DNA of 6,527 bases, from assembly GCA_024642445.1 (NCBI GenBank), contig JAHEBG010000066.1, forward strand, positions 1 to 6,527. Reading direction: 5' to 3'. The notes beneath the pieces are model-generated. The model searched no databases and was not told the origin of the DNA. It was given only the letters and a program-made list of their open reading frames with translations. Origin of the DNA: Gammaproteobacteria bacterium. Lineage in GTDB: Bacteria; Pseudomonadota; Gammaproteobacteria; Xanthomonadales; Xanthomonadaceae. A program made the position numbers and the translations under genes. How positions within the stretch are numbered: position 1 is the first letter of the stretch; each line of letters starts with the position of its first letter. This document shows positions 1 to 6,527 of the stretch, piece after piece.

Positions 1-2
1 TG

Positions 3-800
3 GAAGCATTGGCGGATTATCTGCGGCGCGTTGGACGCAACCTGGATACCGCGCTGCAAGCCGATGTTTTTGCGTTTCTGGCCGAGCGGGTGGAAGCGGG
101 CTACGCCGCCAAAAGCAATGCACGCTTGCTTTCCACCCTGCGTGCGTTTTATGCATTGAAAAAGCGCAATGGCGAAATCCGCGAAGACCCCACCCGTTTG
201 CTGGAAATGCCGCGCTTGCCGCGTTCGGTGCCGAAGGCCTTGTCGGAATCGCAGGTGGAAGCCTTTGTGGCCTGTGATGCCGGCGATGCGCCGGAGCAAA
301 TCCGTCTGCGCGCCATGGTGGAATTGATGTACGGGTGCGGCCTGCGCGTCAGCGAGTTGGTAGAGCTGCCGACGGCGGCGGTAAATCTAAGACAGGGCTT
401 GCTTCGGGTTACCGGCAAGGGCTCGAAAGAGCGTTTGGTGCCCATGGGCGAAGAAGCCCAGTTCTGGCTTGAACGCTACCTGCAACAGGTGCGGCCAGTG
501 CTGGCTGGGAAACGCGCACTGCCCGCCCTGTTTATTGAGACTAATGGCCAAGCCTACACCCGCCAGAAATACTGGTCAGCACTGAAACGCCGCGCGGTTC
601 TGGCCGGCATTGATGCCGGTAAAGTCAGCCCGCACGTATTACGGCACAGTTTTGCCACGCATTTGCTCAATCACGGTGCCGATCTGCGGGCATTGCAGAT
701 GCTGCTTGGGCACAGCTCGCTTTCCACTACGCAGATCTATACCTTGATTGCCAAAGAGGGCTTGAAGAAAATGCACAAAGCCCATCACCCACGCGGTTAG
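3..800 (+). CDS. xerD: Tyrosine recombinase XerD (5' end missing)
   Basis: Site-specific tyrosine recombinase that works with XerC at the chromosomal dif site near the terminus, resolving chromosome dimers under FtsK control in the cytoplasm. The reading frame is open to the left edge, so the first TTG (position 9) is not a real start. Counting that codon as residue 1, the full catalytic set is visible: R113 (GLRVSEL), K137 (TGKGSKERL), H209 and R212 (SPHVLRHSFATH), H235 (LLGHSSLSTTQIY) and nucleophile Y244. Adding 35 places every one of these on the numbering I recall for E. coli XerD (R148, K172, H244, R247, H270, Y279) and gives the same total of 298 residues, so about 33-35 N-terminal residues lie outside the window. 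The N-terminal SAM-like DNA-binding domain covers roughly residues 1-70. The C-terminal HHPRG matches XerD endings better than XerC. It is intact in what is visible, with no sign of being an integron or phage integrase. Confidence 0.96.
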   Translation, partial: EALADYLRRVGRNLDTALQADVFAFLAERVEAGYAAKSNARLLSTLRAFYALKKRNGEIREDPTRLLEMPRLPRSVPKALSESQVEAFVACDAGDAPEQIRLRAMVELMYGCGLRVSELVELPTAAVNLRQGLLRVTGKGSKERLVPMGEEAQFWLERYLQQVRPVLAGKRALPALFIETNGQAYTRQKYWSALKRRAVLAGIDAGKVSPHVLRHSFATHLLNHGADLRALQMLLGHSSLSTTQIYTLIAKEGLKKMHKAHHPRG

Positions 801-887
801 GCCGTCTGTCGGCAGCAATACACCGCTTGTCGCCGTGTTCACGGCAGAGTCTGCGCAGTGTGGCAAACTAAGCCCCTTGTTTCATGT

Positions 888-891
888 GGAA
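888..891 (+). promoter_or_regulatory. Ribosome binding site deciding the dsbC start
   Basis: GGAA lies 7 bases before the ATG at 899. The in-frame ATG at 884 has only a pyrimidine-rich, non-Shine-Dalgarno stretch in front of it. The site lies inside the longer reading frame, so it favours the shorter protein. Confidence 0.55.
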
Positions 892-898
892 TACTCTA

Positions 899-1669
899 AT
901 GAATGCCCGTTTAATTGCCATCGCCCTTTTTGGTTTCAGTCTGCAAGCCTGCGCCCAAAGCAAAGCCCCTGCTACGGCTGCAACGCCTGCGCCGGCATCA
1001 GCGCCGGTAAAATCCGGAAGCGATGCCGCCATTCGCGCAGCCTTGGGGAAAGTGGCACCGGGCGTCAATATTTCCAGCATTAAGGCCTCGCCGTTGTCCG
1101 GCATGATGGAAGTGATGGTGGACGGCAAAGTGCTGTATGTCAGCAGCGACGGCAAGCTTCTCTTGCAAGGTGCACTGATTGATCTGGGCAGCCGTACCAA
1201 CCTTACCGAAGCCAGTGAGGCGGTTGCGCGGCAATCCGTTCTGGCAGGCATTCCGGACACGCAGAAAATCAGCTTTGCTCCGGCCAATCCTAAATATCGG
1301 GTTACGGTGTTCACCGATATCGATTGCAGTTTCTGCCGGAAAATGCACAGTCAGATCAACGACTACAACCGCCTTGGCATCGCCGTAGATTATCTTTTCT
1401 TTCCGCGGGCCGGTATCGGCTCCGAATCGTTCCAGAAAGCGGTCAATGTCTGGTGCGCACCTGATCGCAAAGTTGCCCTGACCATGGCCAAGGCCGGTAC
1501 CAATCTGCCCAAGAAAAGCTGCAAGAACTTTGTTACCGTGGATTACAATCTCGGCAATAAAATCGGCGTCAACGGTACGCCTGCCTTGTATGCCGCCAAT
1601 GGCGTAACGGTGGGCGGCTACTTGAGTCCGGCGGACTTGCTCAAAGCCCTGCAAAAACAGGATAAATGA
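899..1669 (+). CDS. dsbC: Thiol:disulfide interchange protein DsbC
   Basis: Periplasmic disulfide isomerase that reshuffles wrong disulfides in secreted proteins and is kept reduced by DsbD. I chose the ATG at 899 (256 residues) over 884 because it has a GGAA site and gives a normal signal peptide, MNAR followed by a hydrophobic run to about residue 15. An Ala/Pro-rich linker (about residues 20-40) follows. The DsbC dimerisation domain spans about 41-105, and the thioredoxin-fold domain runs from about 133 to the end. The active site is FTDIDCSFC (C143, C146), the cis-proline loop is GVNGTPAL (P228), and a second pair, C186 and C208, matches the structural disulfide of E. coli DsbC. The dipeptide between the catalytic cysteines is SF, where E. 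coli has GY. C18 follows LQA, so the protein might be a lipoprotein, but ACA-Q also fits signal peptidase I. It lies 98 bases after xerD; I see no convincing promoter in that gap. Confidence 0.93.
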   Translation: MNARLIAIALFGFSLQACAQSKAPATAATPAPASAPVKSGSDAAIRAALGKVAPGVNISSIKASPLSGMMEVMVDGKVLYVSSDGKLLLQGALIDLGSRTNLTEASEAVARQSVLAGIPDTQKISFAPANPKYRVTVFTDIDCSFCRKMHSQINDYNRLGIAVDYLFFPRAGIGSESFQKAVNVWCAPDRKVALTMAKAGTNLPKKSCKNFVTVDYNLGNKIGVNGTPALYAANGVTVGGYLSPADLLKALQKQDK

Positions 1670-1675
1670 CTGAAT

Positions 1676-1709
1676 AGGAACGCGAATGGGCGCGCGCTGC
1701 GCCCATTGA
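1676..1709 (+). other. Possible 7-codon mini-ORF with ribosome binding site
   Basis: AGGAA at 1676-1680 is followed after 5 bases by ATG at 1686 and a stop TGA at 1707-1709, encoding MGARCAH. The mini-ORF occupies almost exactly the hairpin described separately and ends 53 bases before the purL ATG. Such short frames arise easily by chance, and nothing shows that it is translated. If the promoter candidate at 1724 is the main one, this frame would only be on transcripts reading in from dsbC. Confidence 0.2.
1685..1707. other. Perfect hairpin between dsbC and purL
   Basis: The inverted repeat AATGGGCGC / GCGCCCATT forms a 9-bp GC-rich stem with a 5-base loop (GCGCT), 15 bases after the dsbC stop. 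No T tract follows on either strand (GACCGG on the + strand), so it does not fit a standard rho-independent terminator. It could stabilise the 3' end of the dsbC transcript, cause pausing, or bind a protein. The structure itself is certain; the role is not. Confidence 0.5.
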
Positions 1710-1723
1710 CCGGTGCGATAAGG

Positions 1724-1729
1724 TAAAAT
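1724..1729 (+). promoter_or_regulatory. Candidate -10 element for purL
   Basis: TAAAAT matches the sigma-70 -10 consensus at 5 of 6 positions and sits 33 bases before the purL ATG at 1763, predicting a leader of about 27 bases. The best -35-like hexamer, TTGACC at 1706-1711, is only 12 bases upstream, which is too close for a normal spacer. At spacings of 15 to 18 there is no good -35. It is a plausible but unproven promoter; purL may also be read through from dsbC. Confidence 0.3.
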
Positions 1730-1762
1730 AGCCTCTCAAAAATCCCCCCGGTGCGTGTTGCC

Positions 1763-4700
1763 ATGATTGTTCTCGAAGGCCTTTCGGCCTTGTCCGCTTT
1801 CCGTCGCGATCGCCTGCAAACGCGTTTGCAGCAAATCTGTCCGGATGCGGGGGTAGCCGGTGCGTGGTTCGTGTATTTTGTACAACCCACGCAAGGGCAA
1901 ATGCCCGATACCACGGCATTGGGCCGGATACTGGAAGCCTGCACTGGCCACAATACCCCGTTAACGGGCTCTGCCAGCCGTATCGTTACGCCACGGTTGG
2001 GTACGCTGTCGCCTTGGTCCAGTAAAGCCACCGAAATCCTTCAGGGCGCCGGTTTGCCGGTTCAGCGTGTGGAGCGCGGCATCCGCTTTGATTTACTGGG
2101 CATGCCCGAAGCAACCGAACAGGCACAGTGGAAAGCCATAGAAGCCTTGCTGTCGGACCCGATGACACAAACGGTATGCCGTGATTTGGCGCAGGCTCAG
2201 GCCTTGTTCGATCATCCGGCCCAGGGCACACTGCGCCGCATCGGCCTGGATGCTCTGCATCAGGCCAATACCGAACTGGGCTTGGCGCTGAGCACAGACG
2301 AGCTGGATTACCTGACCGCGTGTTATGAGCGCATGGGCCGTAGCCCGTCCGATGCCGAACTGATGATGTTCGCCCAGGCCAACTCCGAACACTGCCGCCA
2401 TAAAATTTTCAACGCCCAATACCGGATTAACGGCGTGGATATGCCGCATTCGCTGTTCGGCATGATCAAAAATACCCACGCCAAATCCCCGCAGTTCACG
2501 CTCAGCGCCTATAAAGACAACGCTGCGGTGATTGAAGGCCATGCCGCCCGGCATTTGCGTGCCGATGAGCAGCACACCTACCGATTTGAACCGGAACAGA
2601 CCAGCGCGTTCTGCATCAAAGTGGAAACCCATAACCATCCCACCGCCATCTCGCCGTTTCCCGGCGCGTCCACCGGCGCCGGCGGTGAAATCCGTGACGA
2701 AGGTGCTACCGGCCGTGGCGGCAAGCCAAAAGCGGGCCTCACCGGGTTTTCGGTGTCACATTTGCGCATTCCCGAATTGCCCCAGTCTTGGGAGCTGGCG
2801 CGGGTATTGAATCCGCGCATGGCCACCGCCCACGACATCATGACCGAAGGCCCGCTGGGCGGCGCCGCGTTCAACAACGAATTCGGCCGACCGAACATTA
2901 ACGGCTACTTCCGCAGTTTTGAATTGACCGAAGCCGGCCAAACGCTGGCCTACGACAAACCAATCATGTTGGCCGGGGGTTTGGGCACGGTTGATCCCGG
3001 CCAAGTTCAAAAATTGCCCCTGCGTAATGGCGATGCCGTGATTGTGCTCGGTGGCCCGTCCATGCTGATCGGGCTGGGCGGCGGTGCCGCGTCTTCGGTC
3101 AGTTCCGGGCAAAGCTCCGAGGCACTCGATTTCGCTTCCGTGCAGCGCGATAACCCGGAAATGGAACGGCGTTGCCAAGAGGTCATCACCGCCTGCTTCA
3201 GTCGCGGCGAAGCCAACCCCATCCGTTTCATGCACGATGTCGGTGCCGGCGGTTTGTCGAATGCCATTCCAGAACTGCTGCACGATTCCAACATGGGCGG
3301 CATCATCGATCTGAATGCCGTGCCAACGGCTGACCCTTCGCTTTCGCCGATGCAGCTCTGGTGCAATGAATCCCAAGAGCGCTACGTGATGGGCGTTGCC
3401 CAAGAACACTTGCCTGCATTCGAAGCGCTGTGCGCGCGTGAGCGCTGCCCGGTGGCCGTGGTGGGTGTGGCTACCGATGAGGCGCGCTTGATTGTGGCCT
3501 ACGGCGCCCGGCCGGAAACGCTGGAGGCGCTGGCGCCGGCGTCACGTGCCATCGATATGCCGATGGATGTCTTGTTCGGCAAACCGCCAAAAATGCTGCG
3601 CGATGCCGTGCCGCCGGTGCTTGGCAATTACCCGGAATTGGCGCTGGAAGGTATTTCGGTGTACGAGGCCGGCTTGAAAGTGCTGTCGCACCCCAGCGTG
3701 GCCAGCAAACAGTTTTTGATTACCATCGGCGACCGCAGCGTGGGCGGCATGACCGCACGCGACCAAATGGTGGGCCCGTGGCAGATGCCGGTGGCCGATT
3801 GCGCCATCACCGCCGCCGATTTCATCGGCAACCACGGTGAAGCCATGGCCATGGGCGAGCGCACGCCGGTAGCCGCGTTGAATGCTGCGGCTTCTGCACG
3901 CTTGGCGGTGGGTGAGGCCATTACCAATCTGTTAGCAGCCCCGATTGCCGGCCTTCAGGAAGTGAAGCTTTCGGCCAACTGGATGGCGGCAGCCGGCGAG
4001 CCCGGCGAAGATGCGGCCTTGTACGAAGCGGTAAAGGCCGTTGGCTTAGACGTTTGTCCGGCTTTGGATATCAGTATTCCGGTGGGTAAGGATTCTCTGT
4101 CGATGCAGTCGCGTTGGCAGGTAGACGGTGAGAGCCATGGCTCGCGTTCACCGGTATCGCTGGTGATTTCGGCCTTTGCGCGCGTGCGCGATGTGCGCCT
4201 GCAAAGCACCCCGGTATTGGATACTTCGGTGGAATCCGATATCTGGCTGATCGGCCTGGGTGCCGGTAAACAACGCATGGGCGCCAGCATTCTGGCCCAG
4301 GTACAGAGCACCTTCGGCGGCGAATGCCCGGATCTGGATGCGCCGGAACTGCTGTCGCAGCTGGCCAAGCTAATTATCAAAGCCCGCGATCAATCGCTGC
4401 TGTTGGCCTACCACGACCGTTCCGACGGCGGCGCCTTTGCCGCGCTGTGCGAAATGGCTTTTGCCGGCCATTGCGGATTGGACATCCGTTTGGACCGCTG
4501 GGGCAACAATGATTTGGCCTGCCTGTTCAATGAAGAACTGGGCGTGCTGGTGCAAGTGGCCAAGGAAGACCGCGCCGAGTTCGCCGATCTGATCCATCAA
4601 TTCGAATTGACCCATTGCGCCCAGCGCATTGCCAAGCCGAACACCAGCGATGTCATCCGCGTTTTGCGTGGCGATGAATCGGTGGCGGCATGGTCATGGC

Positions 4701-5629
4701 AAACCCTGTTCGAAGCGTGGTGGTCGGTAACGCATGCCATGCAGAAAGGCCGCGATAACCCAGAGTGCGCCGATGCCGAATTTGCGGCAATGAAAAGCTT
4801 TGAGGCCGCGCCTTTGCACAGCCAGTTGCGCTTTACCCCGGAACTGCCGATGATTGCGAGCGGCGCCAAGCCGCGGGTAGCGGTACTGCGCGAGCAGGGC
4901 GTTAACGGCCAAGTGGAAATGGCGGCGGCGTTCACCCGTGCCGGCTTCGAAGCGGTGGATGTGCATATGTCCGATCTGATTTCCGGCCGAACCGATTTGA
5001 GCGGCTTTAAAGGCTTGGCGGCCTGTGGCGGATTCAGTTACGGCGATGTGCTGGGTGCCGGCCGTGGCTGGGCCACCAGTATTCTTGAGCGCGAGGCCCT
5101 ACGCCAGATGTTCGCCGAATTTTTTGAACGCGATGACAGCTTCAGCCTGGGCGTTTGCAACGGCTGCCAGATGCTGAGCCAGCTGAAAGTATTGATTCCC
5201 GGCAGTGAAACCTGGCCGCGTTTCCTGCGCAACCACAGTGAACAGTTCGAGGCACGCCTGAGCATGGTGGAAGTGGTCGACTCGCCTTCGATTCTGTTGG
5301 CCGGAATGGCCGGATCGCGCATGCCGGTGGTGGTTTCGCACGGCGAAGGCCGCGCCCAGTTCAGCGAAGGCACCGAGCTTTCATCGGCACCGATTGCCCT
5401 GCGTTTTGTTGACGGCTTCGGCAATCTGGCCAGCAGTTATCCGGCCAATCCAAACGGCTCGCCACACGGCATTACCGGGCTGAGCTCGGCCGATGGCCGC
5501 GCCACCTTGATGATGCCGCATCCGGAGCGTGTATTTCTCAACCGGCAGATGAGCTGGCACCCGAAAGACGCCGGCGAATTCTCGCCCTGGATGCAGATGT
5601 TCATCAACGCCCGCAAATGGGTGAATTGA
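1763..5629 (+). CDS. purL: Phosphoribosylformylglycinamidine synthase (FGAM synthetase)
   Basis: Cytoplasmic enzyme of purine synthesis that converts FGAR, glutamine and ATP to FGAM. It is the large single-chain form (1288 residues; E. coli 1295), not the split PurL/PurQ/PurS form. Order: PurS-like N-terminal domain (about 1-145), linker, first AIRS-type half with [12 protein letters not shown] (from 203), [12 protein letters not shown] (from 287) and [11 protein letters not shown] (from 491), second half with IPVGKDS (from 772) and HDRSDGG (from 884), and a C-terminal glutaminase from about 1036. The glutaminase triad is C1132 (GVCNGCQM), H1253 and E1255 (MPHPERVF), with [14 protein letters not shown] from 1087. 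I prefer ATG 1763 because family proteins begin at MIVLEG/ALSAF. GTG 1751, in frame, would add MRVA. Neither start has a clear Shine-Dalgarno site. No truncation or frameshift is visible. A perfect palindrome lies just inside the 5' end. Confidence 0.97.
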   Translation: MIVLEGLSALSAFRRDRLQTRLQQICPDAGVAGAWFVYFVQPTQGQMPDTTALGRILEACTGHNTPLTGSASRIVTPRLGTLSPWSSKATEILQGAGLPVQRVERGIRFDLLGMPEATEQAQWKAIEALLSDPMTQTVCRDLAQAQALFDHPAQGTLRRIGLDALHQANTELGLALSTDELDYLTACYERMGRSPSDAELMMFAQANSEHCRHKIFNAQYRINGVDMPHSLFGMIKNTHAKSPQFTLSAYKDNAAVIEGHAARHLRADEQHTYRFEPEQTSAFCIKVETHNHPTAISPFPGASTGAGGEIRDEGATGRGGKPKAGLTGFSVSHLRIPELPQSWELARVLNPRMATAHDIMTEGPLGGAAFNNEFGRPNINGYFRSFELTEAGQTLAYDKPIMLAGGLGTVDPGQVQKLPLRNGDAVIVLGGPSMLIGLGGGAASSVSSGQSSEALDFASVQRDNPEMERRCQEVITACFSRGEANPIRFMHDVGAGGLSNAIPELLHDSNMGGIIDLNAVPTADPSLSPMQLWCNESQERYVMGVAQEHLPAFEALCARERCPVAVVGVATDEARLIVAYGARPETLEALAPASRAIDMPMDVLFGKPPKMLRDAVPPVLGNYPELALEGISVYEAGLKVLSHPSVASKQFLITIGDRSVGGMTARDQMVGPWQMPVADCAITAADFIGNHGEAMAMGERTPVAALNAAASARLAVGEAITNLLAAPIAGLQEVKLSANWMAAAGEPGEDAALYEAVKAVGLDVCPALDISIPVGKDSLSMQSRWQVDGESHGSRSPVSLVISAFARVRDVRLQSTPVLDTSVESDIWLIGLGAGKQRMGASILAQVQSTFGGECPDLDAPELLSQLAKLIIKARDQSLLLAYHDRSDGGAFAALCEMAFAGHCGLDIRLDRWGNNDLACLFNEELGVLVQVAKEDRAEFADLIHQFELTHCAQRIAKPNTSDVIRVLRGDESVAAWSWQTLFEAWWSVTHAMQKGRDNPECADAEFAAMKSFEAAPLHSQLRFTPELPMIASGAKPRVAVLREQGVNGQVEMAAAFTRAGFEAVDVHMSDLISGRTDLSGFKGLAACGGFSYGDVLGAGRGWATSILEREALRQMFAEFFERDDSFSLGVCNGCQMLSQLKVLIPGSETWPRFLRNHSEQFEARLSMVEVVDSPSILLAGMAGSRMPVVVSHGEGRAQFSEGTELSSAPIALRFVDGFGNLASSYPANPNGSPHGITGLSSADGRATLMMPHPERVFLNRQMSWHPKDAGEFSPWMQMFINARKWVN
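1814..1831. promoter_or_regulatory. 18-bp perfect palindrome inside purL, possible operator
   Basis: CTGCAAACGCGTTTGCAG is its own reverse complement and lies at codons 18-23 of purL (LQTRLQ). The half site GCAAACG resembles LacI/PurR-family operators. It differs from the enterobacterial PUR box in having two extra central bases (GCAAAC-GC-GTTTGC in place of GCAAACGTTTGC). E. coli purB is a known case of a PurR operator inside a purine gene's coding region. Whether this organism has a matching regulator cannot be told from the window, and the palindrome may be a by-product of the codons. Confidence 0.3.
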
Positions 5630-5652
5630 AAAAAGCCCGGCGATGCCGGGCT
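5629..5652 (-). terminator. Rho-independent terminator for the minus-strand unit
   Basis: Read on the - strand, an 8-bp stem AGCCCGGC / GCCGGGCT with a 3-base loop is followed by six T residues, a standard intrinsic terminator. On the + strand the same hairpin sits 4 bases after the purL stop but lacks a following T run (AGTTCAG), so it should end purL transcripts less efficiently. The TAG stop of the DUF2237 gene lies at the foot of the stem. Confidence 0.85.
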
Positions 5653-6028
5653 AGTTCAGATCCACCGCGTATTTTTTAAGCAGCTCCAGCGGAACGATTT
5701 CCAGCGCGCGAATATGCGTTCGTTTCAGGTGAACCTTGGGCGCCATGTTGTTTTCCGCCGCTTCCAGCCAGCGCGCGGCACACAAACACCAGCTGTCGCC
5801 GGGCTGTAAGCCGGGGAAATTGAATTCCGGCATCGGTGTTGATAAATCGTTACCTCTGAAACGCGAATATTCCAAAAACGCCTGCGTGGTTTCAACACAA
5901 ACGGTATGCGAGCCGCGGTCTTCATCGCAGGTATTGCAATGGCCGTCTCTGAAGAATCCGGTAACCGGGTTTGTGCCGCAAAGCTCTAAGGGCTCGCCAA
6001 ACACATTCAGCGATTCATCGATTTTCAT
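5651..6028 (-). CDS. DUF2237 family protein
   Basis: A 125-residue soluble protein of the uncharacterised DUF2237 family (COG3651), for which no function is established. The family signature is strong: NVFGEPLELC near the N-terminus, DPVTGFFRDG-like TNPVTGFFRDGHC (19-31), GSHTVC (39-44), FRGNDLSTP (57-65) and FPGLQPGDSWCLCAARW (71-87). Cysteines at 17, 31, 34, 44, 81 and 83, with H30 and H41, could bind a metal or act in redox chemistry; that is inference from composition only. There is no signal peptide or membrane segment, so it is probably cytoplasmic. The ATG at 6028 has a clear AAGGAA site 7 bases upstream. It begins 11 bases after the stop of the DUF1993 gene and is very likely cotranscribed with it. 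Its length is normal for the family as I recall it. Confidence 0.88.
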   Translation of the reverse strand: MKIDESLNVFGEPLELCGTNPVTGFFRDGHCNTCDEDRGSHTVCVETTQAFLEYSRFRGNDLSTPMPEFNFPGLQPGDSWCLCAARWLEAAENNMAPKVHLKRTHIRALEIVPLELLKKYAVDLN

Positions 6029-6035
6029 GAATTAA

Positions 6036-6041
6036 TTCCTT
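6036..6041 (-). promoter_or_regulatory. Ribosome binding site of the DUF2237 gene, overlapping the upstream stop
   Basis: AAGGAA on the - strand lies 7 bases before the ATG at 6028. Its first two bases are the last two bases of the upstream TAA stop (6042-6040), so ribosomes ending on the first gene release next to the start of the second. Confidence 0.8.
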
Positions 6042-6527
6042 ACACGCTACCGATGAAATCCTTCTTGCCGATCAGCACGCCATTGTGGCGCAAAATGTTG
6101 TAGGCGCTGGTGACGTGAAAATAGAAATTCGGCAGACCGGCATGGTGCAGGTAGTTGGCACCGGAATATTCGCGCTTGGTGTCTTTGCGCAAAATCACAA
6201 TTTCACGGGTAGCCGCATCTTGAAAGCGCTCGGCCGGAATGCTCTGGATGAACACCACCGTTTTGGCAATACGGTCTTTGTAATCCAGCAGGGTGGTTTC
6301 GGTGTCTTCGAAGGTGGGCATATCAACGTTGGCCAAACGGGCACTGACGCCTTTGGCGAAATCACAGGCAACTTGGATCTGCCGGCCCAGCGGGAACATG
6401 TCCGGCGCCAAACGGGCGTTCAGAAAATGGCTGAAATCGCACTGCAGGCTCTCGGCATGGGCTTGCGCTTTATCAAGGCAGGCATCCAAGGCCCGTAATG
6501 TGCGTGAAAAGGCAGGAACGGTGGCAT
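6040..6527 (-). CDS. DUF1993 family protein (5' end missing)
   Basis: Member of the uncharacterised DUF1993 family (COG3812); I believe it is related to the DinB-like four-helix fold, but no reaction is known. The frame is open to the right edge. The TTG at 6489 is not the start, because the 12 residues before it (ATVPAFSRTLRA) continue the family's N-terminal SVP-F-R-L-AL pattern. About 7-10 residues are probably outside the window. Numbering from the TTG, visible family motifs are RLAPDMFPLGRQIQVACDFAKG (26-47), FEDTE (60-64) and LPNFYFHVTSAYNILRHNGV..GKKDF (119-145). H125 and H135 of the last motif resemble the metal-binding histidines of DinB-like proteins; this is inference. It has no signal peptide or membrane segment. 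It is the first visible gene of a - strand pair with the DUF2237 gene. Any promoter lies beyond the edge. Confidence 0.9.
   Translation of the reverse strand, partial: ATVPAFSRTLRALDACLDKAQAHAESLQCDFSHFLNARLAPDMFPLGRQIQVACDFAKGVSARLANVDMPTFEDTETTLLDYKDRIAKTVVFIQSIPAERFQDAATREIVILRKDTKREYSGANYLHHAGLPNFYFHVTSAYNILRHNGVLIGKKDFIGSV

Noticed and set aside
799..808. AGGCCGTCTG just after xerD resembles the Neisseriaceae DNA uptake sequence core
   Set aside because: The trailing AA is absent, I noticed no second copy, and the PurL N-terminus does not look neisserial. Chance match.
832..845. Small hairpin GCCGT-GTTC-ACGGC between xerD and dsbC
   Set aside because: Only 5 bp, with no T tract; too weak to call a terminator or attenuator.
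884..898. ATG at 884 as the dsbC start
   Set aside because: No ribosome binding site precedes it; it adds MWNTL in front of an otherwise typical signal peptide.
1706..1729. TTGACC and TAAAAT as a complete sigma-70 promoter for purL
   Set aside because: The spacer is 12 bases instead of about 17, so the two elements do not make a normal promoter together; only the -10 is kept as a weak candidate.
2093..3409. Long minus-strand open frames opposite purL (181 and 217 codons)
   Set aside because: They are frame shadows of a GC-rich coding region; their products show no family motifs, while the + strand frame is clearly PurL.
6085..6498. A 137-codon + strand open frame opposite the DUF1993 gene, and a 99-codon one opposite the DUF2237 gene
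   Set aside because: Antisense shadows: the minus-strand products match known families and have a ribosome binding site; the + strand ones match nothing I recognise.

Overview
This is an ordinary chromosomal housekeeping segment from a gammaproteobacterium with moderately high G+C. The order xerD - dsbC - purL, the N-terminal sequence of PurL (MIVLEG...) and the full-length single-chain PurL suggest Xanthomonadales/Lysobacterales. That placement comes from recalled family resemblance, not a search. I see no IS element, phage gene, tRNA, rRNA or CRISPR array, and no gap over 300 bases without a gene.

Layout. On the + strand: xerD (5' end outside the window, stop at 800), dsbC (preferred start 899, stop 1669) and a 1288-codon purL (preferred start 1763, stop 5629). 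These are a chromosome-dimer recombinase, a periplasmic disulfide isomerase and the fourth enzyme of de novo purine synthesis. They share no pathway, so the arrangement looks like conserved neighbourhood, not a functional operon. The 93-base dsbC-purL gap holds a perfect 9-bp hairpin, a possible 7-codon mini-ORF and a -10-like element.

On the - strand, converging on purL, is a tightly packed two-gene unit: a DUF1993-family gene (5' end beyond the right edge) followed by a DUF2237-family gene. The stop codon of the first overlaps the ribosome binding site of the second, so translational coupling is likely. The unit ends at a rho-independent terminator whose stem contains the DUF2237 stop codon and which lies between the convergent genes.

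No obviously new multi-gene system is present. The points most worth a second look are a perfect 18-bp palindrome resembling a LacI/PurR-type operator about 50 bases inside purL, the hairpin/mini-ORF in front of purL, and the coupled DUF1993-DUF2237 pair of unknown function.
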